Source of the DNA: Hemerocallis citrina
Taxonomy: Eukaryota; Streptophyta; Magnoliopsida; Asparagales; Asphodelaceae
DNA: 64,000 nucleotides
Direction of reading: 5' to 3'
Assembly: GCA_017893485.1 (NCBI GenBank)
Contig: CM030358.1
Span: forward strand, 254,613,228 to 254,677,227
Shown: in pieces, positions 11,501 through 22,994 of the stretch
Layout of the letters: each line of letters opens with the position of its first letter
Position numbering within the stretch: the stretch's first letter is position 1
Position numbers and translations under genes: made by a program
The notes under the pieces: model-generated
What the model was told of the DNA's origin: nothing
Databases searched by the model: none
The model's input: the letters and a program-made list of their open reading frames with translations, nothing else

Positions 11501-12021
11501 TATTTATATGAGATAGCATTAGGGTTTAGGTGCATATTGGTTTCGGGTTGATATGGGTTAAACGGGTAGAGAGGTATATCTGGGTATAGGATGCTAACGG
11601 GTTTGGGTAGAAAAGATCCAATAGGGTTATTTATTCAGTGGACAGAGATCCATCAAGAATAGAGTAGGATTTAGGGGTTTTGAATTTAATTAAGAAAAGA
11701 ATCCAAATAGAATTATAGGGTGATCCAATAAAAAGACAGAACAAAGATAAATAAATAAAGTAGATTATGAACAATTAAACAGGGTGGAACAGTTAATAAT
11801 GAGGATAAAAAATAATAGCTCGATCAACCAGGAATGGGATAATAGGCAGATAACTGAATCGAGAAGATTAAATAAAAGGTGACGAATCAAAATAGATGAA
11901 TATATATTGAAAAAGAAGATCCAATACACGGTTCAAAAAGAGTCGAAGAATACAACACGAATAAAAACTCAAAAAAAGAAAATACATCCAAAAAAAACAG
12001 AAAATGGAAAACAGGGTTACA
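8534..12021 (-). mobile_element. 3' LTR of truncated chromovirus (Tekay/Del-like)
   Basis: A 3,488-bp LTR. On the minus strand it begins TGTAACCCTGTTTTCC at 12021, right after a purine-rich tract, and ends GGGGTGTGACA at 8534. It shares ends and internal blocks with 16303-19381 and 22995-26428. An ATATAAATACC TATA-like box lies near 11500 on the minus strand. Positions 9130-9500 hold many short CAAGTATCATG-like repeats absent from the sister LTRs. The 5 bp at its left edge are GCATT (8529-8533); no matching duplicate is seen at the far end of the element, in keeping with deletion there. Confidence 0.85.
9130..9500. repeat. Degenerate short-unit repeat CAAGT-rich inside LTR
   Basis: Many overlapping variants of CAAGTATCATGTAA, AGTAACAAGT and AGTGTCAAG occur with no fixed period. 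They are found in only one of the chromovirus LTRs of this window, so this looks like a local expansion. Confidence 0.6.
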
Positions 12022-12038
12022 AATCCGACCCACCTAAC
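12022..12038 (-). other. Polypurine-like tract and 3' end of chromovirus internal region
   Basis: The minus strand reads GTTAGGTGGGTCGGATT directly before the LTR start, a few bases after the GAATTTCGGGGACGAAATTC block that many plant chromoviruses carry just upstream of the 3' LTR. Confidence 0.7.
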
Positions 12039-15000
12039 AAGAAGAATTTCGTCCCCGAAATTCAAACAAGAAGTACATAGGGTAACCCCAAAAAGAAAAG
12101 AAAGAACAAAACAAAAAGGTATTCAAACAGATGAGGAAATTTCTGCTGAATCTCCTCCAACTCCCAAGTTGACTCACCCGATGAGTGAGGATTCCAAGAA
12201 AAATGAACCAACCTAATGATCTTGTTCTTAAGCACTTTCTCCCGAGAATCTCACAAGTCAAATCCAGCCGCACTGTCAACTCAGAATAGTCGATCACATG
12301 ACTCTCTTCGCGGATATATCTCCTGAGATTGTGAGACATGAAAAACATCGTGCACTCCTGATAAAGCCGATGGCAATGCTAGATGATTGGCTACCTTGCA
12401 TACTCGCTCCACAATATCAAACGGTCCAATAAACCTAGGGCCGAGCTTGCACCCACCACCAAACCGAATGACACCTCGCCAAGGCGATACCTTTAGAAAA
12501 ACATGGTCACCAACCTCAAACTCTAAGGCTCTTCAATGGAAATCAGCTTATCGCCTCTGCCTGTCCTGAGCTGCTTGCAAGTGCTTCCTGATCTGAGTCA
12601 CTGCATCAACTGTCCTGGTGATCAACTCCGGACCCAACAGCTTCCTCTCACCAATGTCATCCCAGCACACTAGTGATCTGCACTTTTGCCCATAAAGTGC
12701 CTCGAACGGTGCAACTTTAAGACTAGCCTGAAAGCTGTTATTGTACGAGAACTCTACAAAATGCAAATGGTCCTCCCAAGATCCACTAAATTACAACATA
12801 CAGGACCTCAACATGTCCTCTAGAGTCTGGATGGTCCTCTCTGACTGTCCATCGGTCTAGGGATGAAAAGTTGTACTGTACTTCAATTTACTCCCCAAAC
12901 TACTTTGAAGACTCCCAAAAGTGAGACCTGAATCTCATATCCCTATCGGATACAATACTAACTGGAACCCCATGAAGTCTGATGATCTTTTACATGTACT
13001 TCTCAGCTAGGCTCTCAGTAGATTGTCCGACTCGGAAGGGAATGAAGTGAGCACTCTTCGTCAATCGGTCGACAATCACCCAAATGGCATTGTGACCCTT
13101 AGGACTCCTCAGCAAAGTGGTCACAAAATCCATAGTGATGTTTTCCCACTTTCACTCCGGAATGGGAAAAGGTTGAAGAAGTCCGACGGTTTTCTGATGC
13201 TCTGCCTTAACTTGCTGGCAAATCAAACACTGAGATACAAATCGAGCCACAGCCCTCTTCATACCGTGCCACCAAAAATGAAACTTCAAGTCTTGGTACA
13301 TTTTAGTACCACCAGGATGAATAGAATACGATGACTGTTGGGCTTCCTGAAGCAACCTCTAACGAACTTCACCCTTCGAAACACACAACATGGACCCGAA
13401 ACGAAGCTATCCATCAGCATGAATAACCATATCCGTTCGGGAACTAGACTCAACCTCTGCTCTGAAATCCTGCAACTGCTCATCACCAGCCTGAGCCTCC
13501 TTGATCTGATCAATGAGAGACGACTGAAGATGAAGCACCAAACAACTCCGATCAGAACTCGGCAAGAACACATCTAAATCCAACCTCTGCATCTGCTCAA
13601 TCAGATCCTTCTGTTGAGTCAGGAACATAGCTTCCGGTCTCCTGCTCAAAATATCTGGCACCAAGTTCACTTTTCCAGGATGGTATTGCAAACTGATGTC
13701 ATAATCGGCCATAAGTTCCAACCAATGCCTTTGCCTCATGTTCAATTCCTTTTGGGTGAAGACGTACTTAGACTTTTGTGGTCTGTAAAGATCTCCACTT
13801 GGTCCCCAAGTAAATAGTATCTCCACAGCTTCAAAGCAAAGATCACTGCCGCTAACTCCAAGTCATGAGTCGGACAGTTCTTCTCATGCGGCCTCAACTG
13901 CCTCGATGCATAAGCAACGACTCGGACCTTTTGCATCAGAATTGCTCCAAGACCCTTCCCCGAAGCATCACAGTGAATTACAAATCCGCCTGAACCATCT
14001 GGAATAGTCAACACTGGCATTGATGTCAACCTGCTCTTCAACTCAGCAAAAGTCTCACTGCAAGCCTCAGACCAACAGAACTTCTGATCCTTCCCTGTCA
14101 GCTTAGCCAATGGTCCTGCTATCTTCGAAAAATCTTGGACGAATTTCCGATAATAGCCAGCTAGACCAAGGAAACTCCTCACCTCAGAAACTGACTTGAG
14201 AACTGAACAGTCCTTCACAGCCTCAATCTTGGACGGATCCACTGAAATATCATTGCCAGAGATAATGTGCCCCAAGAAGGTAACTCTGTCGAGCCAAAAC
14301 TCACACTTGCGGAATTTCCCATAGAGCTGATTCTTCCTCAAGATCTGCAGAACCAACCTAAGATGCTCAGCATGATCCTCCCGGTTCTGAGAATACACCA
14401 GAATGTCATCAATGAAGAACACCACAAATCTATCCAGGAACTGGGAAAAAACCTTGTTAATCAGACTCATAAATACAGCTGGGGCATTCGTGACCCCGAA
14501 CGGCATCACAAGATACTCATAGTGCCCATATCTGGTTCGGAACGCAGCCTTCTGTACATTAGTTGCCTTCACCTTGACCTGATGAAACCCAGAACGAAGA
14601 TCCAACTTCGAGAAAATAGCTGCTCTGCTCAACTGATAAAATAAGTCATCGATTCTGGGCAATGGATACCGGTTCTTCACAGTAACACTGTTCAGTTCAC
14701 GATAATCGACGCATAGTCGATGACTACCATCCATCTTGTTGACAAAAAGGACCGGAGCACCCCATGGCGAAACACTGGGTCTGATGAACCCCAAATCAAG
14801 CAACTCTGAATCTGCACCTTAAACTATGCTAAATCAACCGGTGCCATCCTGTAGGGACTCTTCGATATCAGTGTCGTACCAGGCTGAACTTCAATATCGA
14901 AATTTACATCCCTATCAGGGGGTAAGCCTGGCAACTCTTCTGGAAAAACATCCAGGAAATCCGTACTACTAGAGGTGCAGCCTCACAGCCGCACAATCCA

Positions 15001-15900
15001 CCTGATCAACTGCAGTCTCAGCTCGGCCAAGGGGCATCTCCCCGGCATGGAACTCAAACTCTACGTGACCTGGGATTCGGAATACCACTTTCTTGGCATG
15101 ACAATCAATGATAGCGTAGGATTCACCCAACCAATCCATACCGAGAATGACGTCGAATCGTGAATTTCCAATTTCAATCAGGCCAGCCATGATATCTACA
15201 CCACCAATAACCACCGGACTCTGCCTGCACTCCCGGGAACAAATGACAACACCGCCACCTGTGACAATATTCCAAGCCTCTGACATGATGTGCACTCCAA
15301 CTGATGAAGAGCCACAAAACAAGAAGAGACGAAGGAATGGGTTGCCTCGGAATCAAAGAGAACATGAGAAGGAAAAGAACAAACAAGGATAATACCTAAG
15401 ATAGAATCAAAAGCAAGAGGAAAAAAAGAAAAAAAAGAATTGGTGGTCAAGGGTGAGGAAAACACAATGCAGAAAGATATTATGAAAGAATAATGTAAGA
15501 GAAACGGAAGAAGCAAAAGGGAAACAACAAAAACAACAAAATGTAAAATATACTTGCAACAACACCCTCTGCTGGCTCAGCATCTGTAGCAGTCAGGTTG
15601 AAAGCCTGACCTCTCATGGGGGCAGCGGTCCTCTAACCGACGATCTGGTGTTGAGGAGGAAGCGGTGGCCTGATTGGATCACGATTTGGGGCTACCTGCA
15701 GCTGGAAGAGCCATCCCCTACTGTGGACAATTCTGCACAGCATGATCAGGAGCACCATAACCAAAACAACGGCGATTGGCACATCTGCAGTCCTTGTGCT
15801 CATGCCCAAGAAGTTGGCAAAAGTCACAAAAACTAACCCTCTGAGGACCTACAGAAGAGTAAGGAGCTGCCCTGACCGGATGGGACGATACCTCCCTTTT
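12039..15900 (-). pseudogene. Chromovirus gag-pol remnant (zinc knuckle, PR, RT, RNH, INT, chromodomain)
   Basis: On the minus strand a gag end with two Cys-rich motifs (CDFCQLLGHEHKDC and a degenerate CFGYGAPDHAVQNC) lies near 15830-15730. An aspartic protease spans about 15395-14970; its active site reads FDSEATHSF, with Gly replaced by Glu (15346-15354). RT spans 14803-13742 with FIDD intact and continues into RNase H to about 13410. The HHCC integrase domain is near 13355-13152, the integrase tail is at 12766-12548, and a chromodomain-like segment (WNPHSSGESTWELEE) is near 12200-12130. Frameshifts and stops break the integrase and the regions around RT. The chromodomain and overall order place it among chromoviruses, probably Tekay/Del-like. 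N-terminal gag, the primer-binding site and the 5' LTR are missing. Confidence 0.88.
15396..15553 (-). other. Probable 158-bp intron between gag and protease of chromovirus
   Basis: On the minus strand GTATATTTTAC starts a T-rich stretch that ends TTCTATCTTAG. Removing exactly 158 bp (not a multiple of 3) joins the gag-side frame ending AEPAEGVVA to the protease-side frame IILVCSFPSHVLFDSEATHSF, which matches how these two segments normally adjoin in the family. Splicing is not proven; a frame-breaking insertion with fortuitous GT-AG ends is the alternative. Confidence 0.5.
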
Positions 15901-16302
15901 TGTTTTGCTTCATCCCTCTTGAGTGAGGCTAGGCGGTCTTCCATTCAGAGATGCTGAAGGATGACGTCCTCCCACTAGTCAGAACTGGTAGATCTGCGAG
16001 ACTCTTTGCGTCGCGAGGGAGAAGGATGGTGAGGGCTAGGTTGTCAGGTCTGAGGTGGGACTATGCTGAAGGCTTGGAGGATCTCATTCTTGAACCCTCG
16101 AAGCTCTGCCTTAGTGAGTGGAACTTCTTCATTTATTTCCACCCTAGGGGTTGTTCTGCTAGTTGAAGTTGGATGCCTCATCTTCGAGGAGGAGTTCTTC
16201 TGTGATTCCATGGGGAGCGGTGACCCCTTCGCCCCCTGGGAGAGGGAGATCTCCTTTGCCTTTATGGATATGGACTTCTTCTGCGTCCCCTGGGAAAGAG
16301 GG
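15900..16302 (-). pseudogene. Tat element 1 gag fragment (middle part)
   Basis: Minus-strand reading gives an Arg/Ser/Pro-rich segment (for example SPSPRGRRGHRSPWNHRRTP), then after a frame change EVPLTKAELRGFKNEILQAF and MEDRLASLKRDEAKQKG. It joins in frame to 19387-19796 when the solo LTR and one copy of its target duplication are removed. Several stops are present. The left end at about 15900 abuts chromovirus gag with no LTR between, so it marks a deletion or recombination breakpoint. Confidence 0.55.
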
Positions 16303-18453
16303 TGTCACACCCTGCTTCCCAAAATATGGAATACAAGTACGAGACGAAGGCCCAGTAAATGATATAAACACCATCCATAAGCTGTACCAGTCTAACTCAA
16401 CAATATGAACAACAAACGCAACCATGCAAGAGAATATAATCACATAAATCAAAGAATAACTTCAATAATAAATGAAATAATCCAAATAATAATATCCAAC
16501 ATAATATTCAATATCTGGAAAAACAAACTCCGGGACAAAAGCCCAAAACAATGTGTAGTATCCATAACAAAGTTCAAAGGGAAATATAGCATAAAAATAA
16601 TTCAATCAGTGAAATCTTTGGCTCCATATTCTAGAATCGTTGCTCACCAATTCCTTCTGATATTGATCCTTCAGTACCTGTAAACCCGAGAGCTAAAAAT
16701 AGAGAAAATAATGTCCTTCAAGCAAGTCATGGACAGCAAGTAGTGGAAAACAGAGAATAATAGGGAAACACGGTATATCAAAAATAAGGGACGGGATCAA
16801 AGTCAAGGACAAAGACAAAGATTGACAATAATGTCAAAGGTCTATATTTAAATCATGCATTAATTAATAATTTCAATTTAAGTTCTATATTGATGACAAT
16901 ATACAATATCAAGCATGAAATGTCAAATGCACGTTATTAATCAGTTTATTAACCTATTTAGTGCACGTACTACTACGTCCCATTCCACAGGTTCGGCGCA
17001 AGCATACAATGAACGTTTTAGACTGATGGTGAATTCACAGATCGTGTACTTGGTAACAAGATTACAAGATATCATGATAGCGTGATCACACAATAATAAG
17101 CATTTCTCCACCTTCCATGTAAGAAACCATGCAAGCAAAAAGGCCTTTACCGAGTACAGTTTTTGATTGTTCACTACCAAGTCAACCCATAATACCCCGA
17201 CTTGTTAATATTTTATTTTATCCTATGTGAGCATGCAAGAAGATGTCAAGGTTGTGTGATGCTAAGTGTAACTAGTTCTACTCGTTACAGACAAAGCAAG
17301 AAGCAAATATATTAAATCAACACAAATCATACAATCTGAACAGCAGGACGTTACTGTACAAAAACAGAGATTCCCGCTGCTACAGAAAAGAAAATCTAGA
17401 ACCGTCAGAAGTTCTAGAAACTAGAGTCTCTACTGGTTATAGTGAATATACACATGACATTTAAATATTACAGAAACTAGGTCAAAATTCCTATTCTTTT
17501 TCAGATTTCATGTTCAGGCAGTAGGTTATAAATTGTGTTTACATATATGTTTCAGGTCAGAAAACTCATCAATTAAATCTACAAAAATTCAGGGTGTTTC
17601 TTACACATGTCTAGTCTCAGTCAAATTAATTTTATATTTTTTATCTTACTGTTAACATGTTCTGTTTACTAATATATCAGGGTGATACACATGAAATTGT
17701 GAATCTGAAAATCTGAACCTAGCAGTACTAAAAGACTGATATCTAACAGATTATAACTTGGAATTCAATTCCATCAAAAGTTATAGAAAATAGGCACATG
17801 GGGCTACAATTCATATTCACAAAGTTATAGCAAATTACTACAACAACAGGTTCGAAATTCTGATACAAAAAGAAGTAAACAGCAGGCCAGGAAATAATTT
17901 AATATGAATAGGCAATAATTACATCATTCAAGCATATAATATCATGGAAATTAATAAACAAAGTGCTATTTGATGATTAACATGCAGTTTTCTAGATTAT
18001 GATGCAATTTACAATCATGGTAATTAGTTCATTAAATCCAATTCAATCGGAAAGATTCAAAACATCAAACAACGCTATAACATGGATCTAGTTATGTTTT
18101 TATGTAATTCGTGCATATGTAATGTGCAAAAGGGACTAAGGTTCGAATCAAAGTCAAAGGCATAGAGTCAAGTATATCTCGGGTTTGCTCGTGTAAATCC
18201 TCAATATACTCAACGAAAGATGAACAGTATAACCATACGATAAAAAGTATCTACTTGCGGGGATTAAAGAGTTCTTGAACAAGAAAAATAAACTAGTTCA
18301 ATAGAGACTTGCCTGTTAGATGATAAATTCAAATATAAAGAATAACGGGATGAGAATCCCGGCAATAAAACACAAATGACGAAAGCACGAAACACGTGCA
18401 ACACAGCAAATGGCCAAATTGAATCCCTTATCTCTCCGAACACCAAACAGCAA

Positions 18454-18510
<57 letters not shown>

Positions 18511-19381
18511 CGAAAGAGAGAGCGGTGCTTGACAGCGAGGCTAAGCAGCAGCTTGCATGGGGCAGGGCGGCACTGGCGAACATAGTCAGGGTCCGATGGT
18601 GAACGACAATGGCGAAGGTGGTCGTCTGTGAGGTGCTCGGCGACTGGGCAGCGAAACAGAGGAGCAATAGAGGGAAAACAGGGGAACTTCGTGTGTTGGG
18701 GATGATGGGTGATCGGGCAGAGTTCGACGGAAAAGGTGAACAGGGACGGGGTGGTGCTAGGGTGGAGATGGCGAGGAGGACGGAGGTGGTCAAAGATGGC
18801 GATCGGGATGGGTTTCGACCGGAGGAAGATGAAAATGATGGGGTGCTTCGGTGGTTGGATGAGAGGGTGGCAAAGACTAAGGGAAGCAGGCGAGGGTCGA
18901 CGAGCGGGATGGAGGATGGGGTGGTCGGAGAGCGGTCGATGGGTTCAGGGTGAAACATAGGATGAGAGAGAAAGTAAGGAGTCAGGGATGAGAGCGGCGA
19001 GATTTGGAGAGAGAAAAAAAGATATTTAGGGTATTAATTAATTAGGTTTAGGGGTATTTATATAGGATGATAGATGTTGGGTTTTGGGTTGTGGGTTAAC
19101 GGGTATAGGGTATGGGTTTAGGATCCAAAAAGAGGAAAATAAATAGAAATCAATGGGATATGTATATAATGGATCAATATAAACCAAAAACACAAAAGAG
19201 TAAAATTTGTAGTGAGCCAAAAATTCAGAATTCAAGCCAAAAAAAGAGTACAAAATGATCAAAAGAGAATAAATGATCCCCAAAAAAAACAAGATTTATC
19301 ATTTAAAAGAGGTTCGAATAAAATAATCAAGAAAGAAGAAAAATTACAATAAATATTCAAAACAGAAAAATAGAGGTTACA
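16303..19381 (-). mobile_element. Solo LTR of chromovirus (Tekay/Del-like)
   Basis: On the minus strand it begins TGTAACCTCTATTTTTC at 19381 and ends GGGTGTGACA at 16303 (3,079 bp). It shares ends and blocks with the LTRs at 8534 and 22995. The flanks are GAGGG (16298-16302) and GGGGG (19382-19386), a 4-of-5 target duplication. Removing the LTR restores the Arg/Ser-rich gag frame of the Tat element, which supports simple insertion followed by LTR-LTR recombination. A TATATAAATACCCC TATA-like box lies near 19045-19058 on the minus strand. Confidence 0.8.
18455..18502. repeat. (GA)n microsatellite within solo LTR
   Basis: A near-perfect GA dinucleotide run. Confidence 0.9.
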
Positions 19382-19386
19382 GGGGG

Positions 19387-19796
19387 TTCTCCTAGATTTG
19401 GATATTCTAGGAGAAGGGCTTATCCTGTTCCTCCTATGCTCCGGATGGGAGGCTTCCTCGCGAGCTCTCCTCTCATTGAGATGGGTCCGGGGGTCAGACC
19501 CCTGTTGGCGATCGACGATGATTTGACGAAGGTCGGTTTGTAATTGAGGGGGTAAAGAAGGAGTAGATTTTTACACTGATCCCCTGTTTATGATGAAAGG
19601 CCTTGCGGATGGTTCGGGGCAACTCTAATCAGAGCCCCCGGAGCAGCCATTCCAGGCGGAGGCAGAGCTAGTTGAAGGAGGGGCTCTGGTTGTTGTGGTT
19701 GAATGGTGATAGGGGGTTCCACTAGAGGAGGCGATGGAGGAGGAGGGTTGGCTCGTCGGCCTGAGGCCCTGCCTTCCCTTTACCCTTAGGAGGCAT
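19387..19796 (-). pseudogene. Tat element 1 gag N-terminus
   Basis: The minus-strand ATG at 19796 gives MPPKGKGKAGPQADEP, about 55 bp downstream of the primer-binding site, then a basic, low-complexity stretch ending in SPSPRISKSRRTP at the solo-LTR insertion. The start is chosen because it is the first ATG after the PBS. The frame is disrupted at several places. Confidence 0.6.
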
Positions 19797-19848
19797 ATTA
19801 GAAACTTGTGTTTTCTCTGGTGAAGTTTTAGTCGAATTTCTTTCTTAG

Positions 19849-19866
19849 TTCCCACAGACGGCGCCA
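19849..19866 (-). other. Primer-binding site of Tat element 1
   Basis: The minus strand reads TGGCGCCGTCTGTGGGAA, 3 bp from the LTR edge. The first nine bases match the complement of the plant Asp tRNA 3' end, the usual primer type for Tat and Athila elements; the remainder diverges. Confidence 0.85.
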
Positions 19867-20123
19867 ACCTGTTAATGCTTTTTTCAGTGTGGGGGTAACC
19901 ATATGATGTGGATTCTTTGGTGGAATGATCAAGAATTTGACTTTTTGACTTTCGATGGTGTTGACTACAACGATTGCCTCCGCTTGACCTGCAAAATGCT
20001 TGAAACACCGGGATTGATCCGGGCGACAGGCCCTCCGACGCTCAAGTCAGTAACCAAGAAGATTATGAAAGAGCTATTGTGGAGAAAATACTGATTACCT
20101 TTTTTATGGTGGGGGTAGAGGGG

Positions 20124-20132
20124 TATTTATAG
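20124..20132 (-). promoter_or_regulatory. TATA box of Tat LTR
   Basis: Minus-strand CTATAAATA, conserved at 22065-22073 and 60221-60229 in the two other Tat LTRs. Confidence 0.7.
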
Positions 20133-20162
20133 TCACCTTTGGAAACAATTTCGAGATAATCA

Positions 20163-20580
20163 TCTATATAATAAAACACAAAGAAAGCTATCAAGTGGCT
20201 CTCCTTCAATCCCTCCAAAAATTAAAGGTCTAGATCTAATCTTACAAAACATATTTTCCCCCCAAAAATCAAATTCAAATCTCCCACCCAAAACAACTCC
20301 TATATTTTTTTCTCTCTCTCTCTCTCCCTCCCTCTTCTATTCAAAAAATTAAGAAAATAAAAATTTTAAAATTTTTATAAAATTAAAAAACTAAAAAATT
20401 TAAAAATTTAAAAACTTTAAAAAAAATTTAAAAAAAATCAAAAAAATCATATAATATGTTTTTTGCTCTATGTTTGTTAATTCAATTTATTTGTTGGACC
20501 TCCAAAACTATTTTATATGATCAAACAAGGTGTACCGTTCCGAAGACGTGCCGAAGGCACGTGTCAACGGGCAAACCTAG
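20163..20580 (+). mobile_element. Small non-autonomous Helitron
   Basis: It starts TCTATATAATAAAAC and ends CTAG. A 3' hairpin (ACGTGCC, GAA loop, GGCACGT) lies about 17 bp before the end. It sits between A and T without a target duplication, as Helitrons do. Comparison with the sister LTR at 21810-22418, which reads straight through (GGATAAGGATTTATCC), defines both edges. It is AT-rich with no ORF. Confidence 0.85.
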
Positions 20581-20893
20581 TTTATCTATACTTCCCGATC
20601 TTTTTGGATAAGAAACAGAGTTTAAATCATTCCATGATAAGATATTTTGTTTAAACCGTCTCTTAGAGATAATCATGAATTTGAATTATTCTTTAAATGC
20701 CCTGGGTTTGTTCATAATGGGCTACCACCCTGACCCAATAAGACAGACCCATTTTTGAGTTATCGGACTTGGAAAGACTTAGTTTCCATTTTCAGACCCG
20801 TTTACAGGTGAAATTACCATTTTACCCCTAAGAGCTTTAAGATTCGTGCCCGATTTGAACGGTCCCGATTTAGTTCTATTTTTACCCATATCA

Positions 20894-21804
20894 GGATCTA
20901 AAGGCCCCTGCCGTCTATTTCTCAATTAAGTTAGTGGAATTTTCTAGAATTATGCATCTTAACGGGCATATTCCTTCTCTTTTTAACCAACTCTTCCCGT
21001 TAAGAGGCATGGTAAATGACCAAAATACCCACTATATTTCATTCTCTCTCTTCTTTCTCCTGAACCAATTCATTCTCTGTCTTCCTTCTCTCTCTTCAAA
21101 ACCCTCGCCCTCAAAGCTCCACCTCAGCGCCGCTCTCACCACTGCACCATTCACCACTGCATCTCGCCATTCACCTCAGTGCCATTCTCCATCTCCATCG
21201 CCATCTCGCGCTCTCGACATCCTCACCAAATCCCAAAACCCTAGCTTCTTCGTCTTCTTCGTCCATTCAAATTCAACCCTAGCCTCATGTAAGCTCTCCC
21301 CGATGCCCCTCTTCGCCGTTGATATTGATGCCCCAAATGCCCCTCTTCGCCTTCGTTCTTGATGCCCCCGACACCCCTGATTCCTCTCTATTTTGGAGAA
21401 AAGTGTTTGATTCTCATACTTGCTTTTAATCTTTTGGTTCAATTTCTTGCAATTTCTTTTGGTTGTGTGTGTAGGCAATGATGAGTCACAGTTGGATATA
21501 AGTTTGTTCTTGCAATTTCATTTGGCTCTTGCAATCTCCAAACTGTAATTTTATTAAGTTGGTTCTTGCAATTCCAGACTTTACAATTAGGTGTAACATC
21601 TCCATTAAAGGATAAGGAATTTGAATATTGTGTTACATGTTTAATTTAGAAAAGAAAAAAACATCTTATAAATACACTGAGAGGTAATCTTGTGGGTTTT
21701 GGAGAACAAGTGTACTATATTTGGAAGGGAGATTCATCCTATGGTGATACACTGATACTAGTGGCACGAGCTATTAGAGCAAATTAATTTGCTTTCATCA
21801 ATAA
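20894..21804 (+). other. Gene-like leader of unknown origin
   Basis: The C/T-rich sequence has CTCTCTTC runs and an ORF at 20934-21362 (142 codons, Ser/Pro/Thr-rich) with AAACCCTAGCTTCTTCG-type sequence common at plant gene starts. GT and AG candidates exist (CATGTAAGC near 21287, GTGTGTAGGCAATG near 21472). No domain is recognised. It could be a captured or decayed gene 5' end, or the terminal region of a DNA transposon. Confidence 0.25.
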
Positions 21805-21809
21805 TCTTC

Positions 21810-22418
21810 TGTTGCTGCTAATTTTGGTGTGGGAGCAAACAAATGAATTTGTGGATTCTTTTTGGAAACGATAAAGCAAACCTGTTGACTTTCACCGGCG
21901 TTTGACTGGTTTCTTACCACTGCCATTAACCTGTAAAAAAGTTCGATACACCAGGATGGATCTCGACGATGAACCCTCTGATGCTCTTGTCAGTAATCAG
22001 GAAGATTATGAAAGAGCTTTATGTGGAAAAAGAATGATTACCATGTTACGGTGGGGGAGAATAGTATTTATAGTCGCCTTGAGAGACAGTTTAGGGATAA
22101 GGATTTATCCCTACATCCTGGTATTTTTGGATAAGATGGAGAGTTTAAACTCGTTTCGTGATAAGGGAGGTGGTTTAAACCGCCTCTTAGAGATAATCAC
22201 GTATTTTAATTTCTCTCTATCTCTCTGAATTGGTTCGTAACGGGTTACTACCCATACCTAATAGGGCAGATCCTTTTTTGGGTTATTAGGCTTTGAAGAA
22301 AGATCCAGTTCCCATTTCAGACCCGTTTGTAGGTGAAATTACCGTTTTACCCCTGAGAGCTTTAAGATTCGTGCCCAATTTGAACGGTCCTGATTTAATC
22401 CTATTTTTATCCATATCA
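21810..22418 (-). mobile_element. Solo LTR of Tat family
   Basis: A 609-bp LTR flanked by an exact duplication TCTTC (21805-21809 and 22419-22423). On the minus strand it begins TGATATGGATAAAAAT and has a TATA box at 22065-22073. No internal sequence is present, so it arose by LTR-LTR recombination. Confidence 0.92.
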
Positions 22419-22423
22419 TCTTC

Positions 22424-22989
22424 TTTTATGAATGAGTGAATGAATATGAAGTATCTGCTTTTATGAATACTATATACATCCCTGATCATTTAAATATCAA
22501 TTATATGCTTTTTATTTGCTTCTTTGGTTCTTACCTGATCTTTACCTTGTTCTTTGGTTCTTTGGTTCTCATAGAAGCATTACCTGGTTCTTTGGTTCTC
22601 TAGAGCATTATTCTGGAGCATTACCAGATCTCTTTAGTATGAATGAATAAGTTGATACTGATTTTATGACAATGAGTTACCTGACAATGAATTAATCTGG
22701 AGCATTACCTGATCTCTAAGCTTATATGCTTATATGCAATGCCAGTTACTTATATGCTTAAACAGTCTGAGCCTACTAGTATTCTATGTTATGCTATGCT
22801 GACTTATATGTCTATTACATATATGCTATGCTATGCTTATATGCTTATATGTTTATATGCTTATATGCTTATATGCATTGCCACTATTAAACTGTCTAGT
22901 ACTTGCTATGATTATATGCATTGCCAGTTACTAACAGCTGTATTTGATTCATTATGGAACCTGAAGTTTATGCTGAGCCGCATTTCAAA
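22424..22989. other. AT-rich stretch with short repeats, no gene
   Basis: It contains TTCTTTGGTTC and GAGCATTACC repeats and, at about 22725-22880, many CTTATATG or TATATGC units. No coding signal is seen. Confidence 0.6.
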
Positions 22990-22994
22990 ATATA

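Larger units (their letters stand above)
791..20893 (-). mobile_element. Tat-lineage Ty3/gypsy element 1, fragmented host of nested insertions
   Basis: The parts read on the minus strand in canonical order: 5' LTR (19870-20893), primer-binding site, gag start (19796 downwards), gag remainder (16302 to about 15900), pol (8528-5521), tandem-repeat 3' region, and an ORF on the opposite strand. The archaeal-type RNase H after the first RNase H, and additional ORFs plus tandem repeats in the 3' region, are established marks of the Tat lineage. The 3' LTR is not in the window. Protease and part of gag are missing, apparently deleted together with the 5' half of an inserted chromovirus. Assigning all the parts to one element is inference from order, orientation and the TSD-defined insertions. 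Confidence 0.72.
19870..20893 (-). mobile_element. 5' LTR of Tat element 1 (with Helitron inside)
   Basis: The minus-strand LTR runs from TGATATGGGTAAAAAT (20893) to GCATTAACA (19870). Two other copies (21810-22418 and 59969-60557) show the same ends and fix the boundaries. The 418-bp excess over those copies is a Helitron at 20163-20580. The flank GGATC (20894-20898) would be the target duplication; its partner is outside the window. Confidence 0.85.

Noticed and set aside
18428..18960. ORFs of 176 and 114 codons around the (GA)n tract
   Set aside because: They lie in a solo LTR, run through a microsatellite, and are open on both strands because of base composition.
16303..19381. Treating 8534-12021 and 16303-19381 as the two LTRs of one chromovirus
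   Set aside because: Tat gag (not chromovirus gag) adjoins 16302, no primer site lies next to it, and Tat gag resumes in frame at 19387; it fits a separate solo LTR.
20934..21362. 142-codon ORF as a real gene
   Set aside because: Ser/Pro/Thr-rich without a domain; kept only as a low-confidence gene-like leader.
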